A stretch of DNA of 60,726 bases from Klebsiella pneumoniae (lineage in GTDB: Bacteria > Myxococcota_A > UBA796 > SXON01), in assembly GCA_945862325.1 (NCBI GenBank), contig CAMAXZ010000024.1, forward strand, positions 1 through 60,726. Reading direction: 5' to 3'. Positions 51,991-58,466 of this stretch are shown in pieces. The notes under the pieces are model-generated. The model worked only from the letters and a program-made list of their open reading frames with translations, did not search any database and was not told where the DNA came from. Numbering within the stretch: position 1 is the first letter of the stretch; each line of letters starts with the position of its first letter. The translations under genes and the position numbers were made by a program.

Positions 51991-52701
51991 ATGATGCTTG
52001 CGCTGCTCGTTCTGCTCGCCTGCGAGCCTGCTCCGATCACCCGCGGCGTCTACCGTTCAGGGCCGAACGCCGTGGTCCAGGGCGTGCGCGACGGCGAGCT
52101 CCGTGTGTGGGGCAAGTCCGGCACCGTCGTCCGCGTGCCGACGGCCAGCGCACGGAACACCCTGCTCGGACAGTCGGGCCCGCTCTGGGTGGTCGACCGC
52201 GACGTGCCGGCGCCCCCCAAGAGCTTCCCCGTCGACGCCGCCCTGGTCGAGCGCATCGGCTTTCACGTCGCGCCGCTGCTCGGGAGCGCCTCCACCGGGG
52301 CGACCGACCCGGCGCGCGCGGGCGGCGCCTTCGTCCGGACGGCGATGAAGATCCGACGCTCGTTGGCGCCCCCGGTGTACCTGGCCACCGCCACGCGCGA
52401 CGACGTCGGCGCGGGCCGCATGGGCGGGCCGGCCGACGTCCGCGAGGGCACGGCGTGCGAGTCGATCGTGGCGCTCTTCGACGCGAAGGCGGCAAAGATC
52501 CTCTCTTCCGTGCGCCTCGACGCGGCCACGCGCACGTGCGCCGTCCCCGTCGCCACCGGCCCGGTCGACATCGACGGAGACGGCGACACGGAAGTGCTCG
52601 TGTACGGTCAACACAAGAACAAGGGCTTTCGCGCGTGGTTCTCCATCGAGGGCGACGCCCTCGTGGCGGGGCCGTCCGAGAGCTGGGAGTCCATCCCGTG
52701 A
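51991..52701 (+). CDS. Lipoprotein translationally coupled to the ammonia-lyase pair
   Basis: A 236-residue lipoprotein with lipobox LVLLAC. The protein has an N-terminal beta-rich part (VYRSGPNAVVQGVRDGELRV) and a C-terminal PVDIDGDGDTEVLVYGQHKN, a single FG-GAP-like calcium loop. I recognise no family. Its stop overlaps the GTG of the first lyase gene (GTGA), so an outer-surface protein and two cytoplasmic enzymes are made from one message, an odd combination. Confidence 0.72.
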   Translation: MMLALLVLLACEPAPITRGVYRSGPNAVVQGVRDGELRVWGKSGTVVRVPTASARNTLLGQSGPLWVVDRDVPAPPKSFPVDAALVERIGFHVAPLLGSASTGATDPARAGGAFVRTAMKIRRSLAPPVYLATATRDDVGAGRMGGPADVREGTACESIVALFDAKAAKILSSVRLDAATRTCAVPVATGPVDIDGDGDTEVLVYGQHKNKGFRAWFSIEGDALVAGPSESWESIP

Positions 52702-54239
52702 GCCAGGCCCCGTCCGAGCCCTTGCCCCTCGACGGGCTGTCGCTCACGCTCGAGTCGCTCGTCGCCGTCGCGCGTGGCGCGGCGCCTCCCGCGTTGTCCG
52801 CGGACGCCACCGCGGCGATGACGCGGTCGCGCGAGTGGGTGCGCGGCGCGCAAGGCCGGAGCGCCCCGATCTACGGCATCAACACCGGGTTCGGCAGCCT
52901 CGCCCGCGTGCGCATCGCCGCCGCCGACACCGAGCGACTCTCCCGCAACCTCATCCGCAGCCATGCGGCCGGCGTGGGCCCGGACGTGCCCGCCGAGCTG
53001 ACGCGCGCCACGATGTTGCTCCGCGCGAACGCGTTGGCGCGCGGCGCGAGCGGGTGTCGCGTGGAGCTGGTGGGCACGCTCCTCGCCATGCTCGCGCGCG
53101 GGGTCACCCCGGTCGTGCCGTCGTTCGGGTCCTGCGGCTCCTCGGGCGACCTCGCGCCGCTGTCGCACCTCGGCCTCGTCGTGTTCGGCGAGGGCGGTCG
53201 CGCCTGGATCGACGGCGAGGAGCTCCCGGGCCCCGAAGCCATGGCGCGCGCGGAGATCCCCACGTTGCGGCCGGTCGCCAAGGAGGGGCTCGCGATGACG
53301 AACGGCGCGCAGCTCACGACGGCAATCGCGGCGTTGGCCCTTCATGATGCGTGGGTTCTGGTCCGCGCGGCCGAGCTCGCCGCCGCGATGAGCTTCGAGG
53401 CGCTGCTCGGCGTCACCCGCGCCCTGCACCCCGCGGTCCACGCCCTGCGGCCGCACCCTGGGGCCGTCGCGTGCGCGGCGCGCCTGCGCGCCCTGCTCGA
53501 AGGGTCGACCCTGGTGGACAGCCTCCCCGACAAGGTGCAGGACGCCTATTCCCTCCGTTGTACGCCGGTCGTCGTCGGTGCCGCGCGGGACGCCCTGACC
53601 TACGCCACGCGCGCGGTCGAGGTCGAGCTCAACAGCGTCACGGACAACCCCGTCATCCTCGTGGACGCCGGTCTGCCGGCCGAGGCGGATCTCGCCTTCT
53701 CCGCGGGCTTGTTCCACGGCGAGCCCGTGGGGATCGTCGCGGACGCCGCGCGCGTGGCCGTCACGGAGATCGCGTCGATCTGCGAGCGGCGCTTGTTCCG
53801 CCTCACCACGGGCACGCTGTCTTCCCGCCTTCCGCCTGCCTTGTGCGGCGACGACCGTCCCAACCTCGGGATGCTCGTGCCGCAGACCACCGCCGCCGCG
53901 CTCGTGAGCGAGCTCAAGGCGTACGCGTGGCCGGCCACGGTCGACTCGATCCCCACCTGCGAGGACCAGGAGGACCACGTGGCGATGAGCACCACCGCCG
54001 CCTGGCGGCTCCGCACCGCGGTCGAAGCCGCGCGTCGGGTCGTGGCGATCGAGCTCCTCTGCGGCGCCCGGGCCCTCGACGTGCGCGCGGCGGAGTCGGC
54101 CGACGCGCGCTTCGGGGTCGGCGCGCGGCACGGCCGCCCGGTCGTGGCGCGGGCCACCGCGGGCCTGCGGACCCCCGGCGAGGCGATCGAGGCGGTGGCC
54201 GCGGCGATCGCGGACGGCGCGTTCGAGGGGGTCGTTTGA
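52698..54239 (+). CDS. Histidine/aromatic ammonia-lyase family protein, SSG-type MIO motif
   Basis: A 513-residue MIO-family lyase. Most histidine ammonia-lyase (HAL) residues are present: catalytic Tyr59 in IYGINTGFG, His89 in RSHAAGVG (HAL-type substrate loop), MTNGAQL, QDAYSLRC and the acidic ECEDQEDHV-like CEDQEDHVAM. The cofactor triad, normally Ala-Ser-Gly in GSVGASGDLAPL, reads GSCGSSGDLAPL (Ser148-Ser149-Gly150); the key serine is kept, so the MIO ring may form. The normal GNFH is GLFH. No hutU, hutI or hutG lies nearby. Stop shares one base with the next gene (TGATG). Substrate: histidine or an aromatic amino acid. Confidence 0.85.
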   Translation: MSQAPSEPLPLDGLSLTLESLVAVARGAAPPALSADATAAMTRSREWVRGAQGRSAPIYGINTGFGSLARVRIAAADTERLSRNLIRSHAAGVGPDVPAELTRATMLLRANALARGASGCRVELVGTLLAMLARGVTPVVPSFGSCGSSGDLAPLSHLGLVVFGEGGRAWIDGEELPGPEAMARAEIPTLRPVAKEGLAMTNGAQLTTAIAALALHDAWVLVRAAELAAAMSFEALLGVTRALHPAVHALRPHPGAVACAARLRALLEGSTLVDSLPDKVQDAYSLRCTPVVVGAARDALTYATRAVEVELNSVTDNPVILVDAGLPAEADLAFSAGLFHGEPVGIVADAARVAVTEIASICERRLFRLTTGTLSSRLPPALCGDDRPNLGMLVPQTTAAALVSELKAYAWPATVDSIPTCEDQEDHVAMSTTAAWRLRTAVEAARRVVAIELLCGARALDVRAAESADARFGVGARHGRPVVARATAGLRTPGEAIEAVAAAIADGAFEGVV

Positions 54240-55786
54240 TGGGCACGGTGGTGGTCATCAACGGACAGGCGCTCACCCCCGAACAGGTGGTCGAGGTCGC
54301 GCACGGCGCCCGGGTGGTGCTGGGCGGCGATGCCCGCAAGCGGATGTCGGCCTCGGCGGCGGCGTTCGCGGCGCAGCCGTCGATCGTGCGCGCGAAGCGA
54401 CGCGCCCTGGTCGGCGCGGACCCGCGCGCCGGAGAGACGGACGGGGAGGGCGAGCTCGAACGGTTCATCCTCGATCATTGTGCGGGTGTGGGGGATCCGC
54501 TGCCGGACGACGTCACGCGCGCGCTGATGGTGTGCCGCGCGAACGTGCTCGCGGTGGGGCCGAGCGGCGCCCGGCCCGAGGCGGCCGAGGCCCTGATCGC
54601 ACTGTTGAACGCGGGGATCACTCCGGTCGTGCCCTCGCAGGGGAGCGTCGGCGCGGCCGGCGATCTCGCGCCGCTCGCCCACGTGGCGCGCGTGCTGTGC
54701 GGCTGGGGCGGCCTCGCGCGGCGCGCGGACGGCACCGTCGGCGAGGGCCTCCCCGACGGCCACCCGGCGTTCGTCCCCACGCCCAAAGAAGCGTTGTCCC
54801 TCATCAACGGCGCCACGCTGACCTCCGCGCTCGCCGCGGTCGCGGTCGAGCGGGCCCAGCGGGTGCTCGAGGCGCTCGAGGTCGCGTGCGCGATGACGAT
54901 GGAGGCGCTCCGCGCGGACCGGCGTTGCCTCTCGATCGCCGCGATCGACGCACGTAATCACGTGGGCGCCGTCCGCGTGGCGGCTCGCCTCGGGCGCCTG
55001 CTCGAGGGAAGCACGGCGGTGGTGGCCGGCAACCCGCCCGACGCGTTCAGCGTGCGCGCGGCGCCGGCGGTCATCGGCGCCCTGCACGACACCCTGGCGC
55101 ACGTCCGCGGGGTCGTCCTCGACGAGCTGAACGGCGCCTGTGACAACCCGCTCTGGTTCGAGGGAGAAGGCTTCGTCGAAGCAGGAAACTTCCACGGCGC
55201 CCCGGTGGCGGTGGCGCTCGACGCGCTCCGTATCGCCGTCACCCAGGCCATCACCCAGTCCGAACGCCGTACCTCGCGGCTCTCCACGGGCGATCTCACC
55301 CACGACCTGCCGAGCTTCCTCGTGGAGGGAACGGGGCTGAACTCGGGGTTCATGCTCGCGCAGTACACCGCGGCCTCGCTGGTGAGCGCGTGCAAGGGCC
55401 TCGCGCACCCGGCCAGCGTCGATACCATCCCCACCGTGCAACACCACGAGGACCACGTGAGCATGGGGCCGATCGCCGGCCGAATGACCCTCCTCACCCT
55501 CGAACACGCCGCCGACGTCGTGGCGATCGAGGCCCTCCTCGCCGCGCAGGCCCTGGACTTTCGGCGTGAGGGGGTCTCGTGGCGGGGGCGGGAGCGTCAG
55601 TCGGTGCCGCCGCAGGTGCTGCCCCTTGGCGTCGCGCGCGCGCACGGCGTCGTGCGCGGCGTGACCGCGCGTTGGCTGGACGACCAGGTGCTCCATCCCG
55701 ACCTCGTGGCGGTCGGTCGGCTCGTGCGGGCCGGCGCCCTGTCGGGCGGGCCTCGGGCCGGCTGGGACGGATGGAACGCCCGGTAG
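54239..55786 (+). CDS. Ammonia-lyase paralogue lacking the MIO serine and Tyr loop
   Basis: A 515-residue member of the same family, directly behind and coupled to the first. The cofactor triad reads SVGAAGDLAPLAH (Ala139-Ala140-Gly141): the serine that becomes dehydroalanine is Ala, so MIO cannot form by the known route. The YGINTGFG loop is missing (RALVGADPRAGE occupies it) and QDxYSLRC has become PPDAFSVRAAP. Yet the fold is well kept, with SLINGATLTS, GNFHGAP, NSGFMLAQYTAASL and HHEDHVSMGP. Full length and no frame breaks argue against a decaying gene; it may be a structural or regulatory partner of the first enzyme. Confidence 0.82.
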   Translation: MGTVVVINGQALTPEQVVEVAHGARVVLGGDARKRMSASAAAFAAQPSIVRAKRRALVGADPRAGETDGEGELERFILDHCAGVGDPLPDDVTRALMVCRANVLAVGPSGARPEAAEALIALLNAGITPVVPSQGSVGAAGDLAPLAHVARVLCGWGGLARRADGTVGEGLPDGHPAFVPTPKEALSLINGATLTSALAAVAVERAQRVLEALEVACAMTMEALRADRRCLSIAAIDARNHVGAVRVAARLGRLLEGSTAVVAGNPPDAFSVRAAPAVIGALHDTLAHVRGVVLDELNGACDNPLWFEGEGFVEAGNFHGAPVAVALDALRIAVTQAITQSERRTSRLSTGDLTHDLPSFLVEGTGLNSGFMLAQYTAASLVSACKGLAHPASVDTIPTVQHHEDHVSMGPIAGRMTLLTLEHAADVVAIEALLAAQALDFRREGVSWRGRERQSVPPQVLPLGVARAHGVVRGVTARWLDDQVLHPDLVAVGRLVRAGALSGGPRAGWDGWNAR

Positions 55787-55798
55787 CGTTCGGATGGG

Positions 55799-56194
55799 TC
55801 AGTCGGACAGCTCTTCGCAGCCGTCGTCGCACCAGTCCTCGCAGCCGTCTTCGCACCATTCCTCGCAGTCGTCCATGCCGTTGTCGTCGTCACAGAGGCG
55901 GTCGCAGAACGGATCGCAGTGCACTTCACACAGGTCGACGCACTCGCCCTCGGAGAGGTCTTCCCAGGCTTCCTCACACTCCTCGAAGTCGTCCCAGTCG
56001 TGGTGGTCGCCGTCGTCGTCCCAATCGTCGTCGTCGTCCCAGTCGTGGTGGTCGTCGTCGTCATCGTCGTCATGGTCGTCATCGTGGCGCCGCTCGTGGA
56101 CCGAGAGGGGGAGCGCCGCGTACGCCCCGCGCGGGGCGACATCGTCGAAGTCGCATGCGGCGATCGTGAGGAACAGGCTCGAGAGCAGGATCAT
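55799..56194 (-). CDS. Acidic His/Cys-rich lipoprotein with i,i+4 cysteine ladder
   Basis: A 131-residue protein. Signal and lipobox end at Cys14 (SLFLTIAAC). Residues 36-69 are nearly all Asp, His and Trp (HDDDHDDDD and HHDWDD blocks). The last 60 residues hold eleven Cys: Cys73, then 85-89-93-97-101 and 110-114-118-122-126, each block at exact four-residue steps, within a Glu/Asp-rich helix-like context (CEEWCEDGCEDWC). Such spacing puts the thiols on one helix face. Metal binding at the cell surface is the simplest idea. I know no family. A direct GGAGG-like site precedes the ATG. Confidence 0.72.
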   Translation of the reverse strand: MILLSSLFLTIAACDFDDVAPRGAYAALPLSVHERRHDDDHDDDDDDDHHDWDDDDDWDDDGDHHDWDDFEECEEAWEDLSEGECVDLCEVHCDPFCDRLCDDDNGMDDCEEWCEDGCEDWCDDGCEELSD

Positions 56195-56356
56195 GTTTCA
56201 CCTCCACCTCCGCCAAGCTCGCGACGTCGGGGCGCGTGGGCTACCGCGCGTTGGTCATCGGTGGTCGCGGGTACTCGGCGCCCACGCGGCGCGCCGCGTG
56301 GCGCTCCCGGCGAAGGGTCGCCGCCGCGGAGTGGATAGTGGGGGGTGGAGGTGTCG

Positions 56357-56995
56357 ATGGGTTGGTTCAGCTCCGCGAAGACCCGGTTGGTCTCGGCGTC
56401 CGAGGCGCTTCCCGGACGTGACGTCCCCCTCGCCGTGACCGCGGCGCACCATGTCCACGGGCGGCCGATCGTGGCGCCGTTCCCCGAGGGCTGCCGCGTC
56501 GTCGACGTCGGCATGGGGTGCTTTTGGGGGGCGGAGCGAAAGTTCTGGGCGCTGCCCGGGGTGTGGACCACGGCGGTCGGGTACGCCGGCGGGTTCACCC
56601 GGAACCCTACGTACGAAGAGGTGTGCAGCGGCCGCACCGGCCACACCGAGGTCGTGCGGGTGGTGTACGACCCCGCGGTCGTGGCGCTCACGGAGCTCCT
56701 GGCCGTGTTCTGGGAGAGCCACGACCCAACGCAGGGCATGCGACAGGGCAACGACGTGGGCACCCAATACCGCTCGGCGGTGTACACACACGACGCGCAA
56801 CAGCTCGCGGAGGCGCTCGCGTCGAAAGCGACGTACGAGCGGGCGTTGGCGCAGCGTGGCCTCGGCGCGGTGACCTCCGAGGTGCGCGAGGCCGGCCCCT
56901 TCTACTACGCCGAGACCTACCACCAGCAGTACCTCAGCAAGAACCCGAACGGTTACTGTGGGTTGGGCGGCACCGGCGTCGCCTGCCCGCGCTGA
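56357..56995 (+). CDS. msrA: Peptide methionine sulfoxide reductase A
   Basis: A 212-residue repair enzyme that reduces methionine-S-sulfoxide. The catalytic Cys55 is in [13 protein letters not shown]; further marks are [52 protein letters not shown] and [15 protein letters not shown], with the recycling region [14 protein letters not shown] at the C-terminus. I choose the ATG at 56357 with GGAGGT before it; a GTG four codons upstream is in frame. Convergent with the following lipoprotein gene (3-base gap). Confidence 0.93.
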   Translation: MGWFSSAKTRLVSASEALPGRDVPLAVTAAHHVHGRPIVAPFPEGCRVVDVGMGCFWGAERKFWALPGVWTTAVGYAGGFTRNPTYEEVCSGRTGHTEVVRVVYDPAVVALTELLAVFWESHDPTQGMRQGNDVGTQYRSAVYTHDAQQLAEALASKATYERALAQRGLGAVTSEVREAGPFYYAETYHQQYLSKNPNGYCGLGGTGVACPR

Positions 56996-56998
56996 CGT

Positions 56999-58270
56999 TC
57001 AGTCCACGCGCACGGCGACCTCGGCCCACACCGGCGGGTGCAAAGGCGAGCCGTCGCTTCGCGCGAGCTCCACACGGAGCACGCGAAGCCCGCCGGGAAG
57101 GTCGGCGAGGGTCACGAGCCCGTCGGTGCCCACGCCCACGACCTCCCCATCGAGGCGTACGACCACGTGGCCCTCGTCGGGCGCGTTGGGGTGCCCGGGC
57201 GGGCGCATGGTGAAGTTCTCGACCTCGAACGTCATCATGAGGTTGCGTCCCACGGTGCGACCGTCGACGGGGTGGGTGACCCGTACGTCGGGGCGATCGG
57301 GGGTGACGTTCAGGGCGATCACGTCGCGGGCGCCGGTGTCGCCACCGGCCCCTTCGAGCAGGCGCACCTCCACGACGTGGGGGCCCGGCGGCATGTTCCA
57401 AAGCACGAGCTCCGCGGTGCTCTCCGTCGAGACGTAACGGCCGTCGACGTACACATGGTACGCGAGAGGGTCGCGCGCGTCGTCCGCCATGATCGACAGG
57501 GGCACCGTCGCGGAGTCCCAGGCGCTCCCGGGTGGGTACCGTTCTCGATCGACGCGAATCCCGGGGGCACCGTCCGCCACGACGAGGCGCACCTCGTCGT
57601 GCACCGGCGGATCCAGCGGGAGGCCATCTCCGTGAACGAGCTCGACGCCGAGCGTGTGTGGCCCCGGAGCGAGCCCGGAGGCCCACACGGTGCTCGGGTC
57701 GTGCCCGGTGGCGGCGAGGGCGCCGTCGACGTGCAACGTCCAGTGCCCCTCACCGAAAGCCACGTCGTTCGAGGCGACCAGCTCGAACCCCGAGACGCGC
57801 ACGGCGATCGGGGTGTTCTGGACCGTCAACACCGCGCCGTCCGCGGGCGCGTCGATCGTCAACGAGGGCAAGGCGACGGCGACGACGCGCTCATCCTCGA
57901 CACCGAACTCGTCGTGGTCGTTCTCCGCGAGCGCCACACGCACGGTGTGGAAGCCCACCTCGAGCCCCGCGAGCAACCAACGGTCGGCCGCGACGTCGGT
58001 GACGAACGCCTCGTCGAGGTACACGTGCGCGTGGCCGCGCCCCTCCACGGCGGCGCCGCCGATCGCCGCCTCGTCGAACTCCCAGTCCGTCGCCGTCCAA
58101 CGAACGAGCCCGTCCGTGGCGTAGAAGCCTGATCCATCGAGCGGTTCCTCGATGCTCAGCAGGGGGACGACCGGCACGGCGGTGTCCACCTCCGGCGAGC
58201 GCTCCGGTGCCGGCGGCACCCCCGGTGCGTCCTGGCACCCGGCCACGAGCATCCATACGAGTGCGTCCAT
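56999..58270 (-). CDS. Lipoprotein with four Ig-like repeats
   Basis: A 423-residue lipoprotein (lipobox LVAGC) with a GGAGGGG site before the ATG at 58270. The mature protein has four repeats of about 95 residues, each with a strand-turn-strand core like GHxHVYVDG followed by a PGPHTLxVELVHGDG strand pair: GHAHVYLDEAFV, GHWTLHVDGALA, YHVYVDGRYVS and GHVVVRLDGEVVG. The G-H-x-[HTV] start of the core resembles the domains of DUF4399-like periplasmic proteins. Likely a surface adhesin or structural lipoprotein. The gene is divergent from the PKS gene at 58467. Confidence 0.75.
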   Translation of the reverse strand: MDALVWMLVAGCQDAPGVPPAPERSPEVDTAVPVVPLLSIEEPLDGSGFYATDGLVRWTATDWEFDEAAIGGAAVEGRGHAHVYLDEAFVTDVAADRWLLAGLEVGFHTVRVALAENDHDEFGVEDERVVAVALPSLTIDAPADGAVLTVQNTPIAVRVSGFELVASNDVAFGEGHWTLHVDGALAATGHDPSTVWASGLAPGPHTLGVELVHGDGLPLDPPVHDEVRLVVADGAPGIRVDRERYPPGSAWDSATVPLSIMADDARDPLAYHVYVDGRYVSTESTAELVLWNMPPGPHVVEVRLLEGAGGDTGARDVIALNVTPDRPDVRVTHPVDGRTVGRNLMMTFEVENFTMRPPGHPNAPDEGHVVVRLDGEVVGVGTDGLVTLADLPGGLRVLRVELARSDGSPLHPPVWAEVAVRVD

Positions 58271-58466
58271 CGTCCCCTCCACCCGAAAGAGTGTGTGGCT
58301 GGTGGGCGCGTGCGGAAAGCGCGCGCGCGAGCGTGGCGGCGCCGGCGCGCCGGCGACGCACCGCTGCGTAAGGCGGGATGAACGTTCGCTCAGGGGGATC
58401 GTGACACGGGCGCCGGTCGCTCCGCCGGAGCATGGGGGATACAGGGCGCCCGGGGTCGCTGCGCGC

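Noticed and set aside
52698..54239. Part of a classical hut histidine-degradation operon
   Set aside because: No urocanase, imidazolonepropionase or formimidoylglutamase gene is in the window, and the partner gene is a degenerate paralogue.
54239..55786. Calling the second lyase gene a pseudogene
   Set aside because: The frame is full length, precisely coupled and keeps many structural motifs; only catalytic parts are changed.
56345..56359. GTG start for msrA at 56345
   Set aside because: The GGAGGT site is correctly spaced for the ATG at 56357, not for the GTG.
58341..58354. GC-rich 14-base palindrome in the gap between the Ig-like lipoprotein and the PKS gene
   Set aside because: Such palindromes are expected by chance at this base composition and there is no T-tract or placed promoter.
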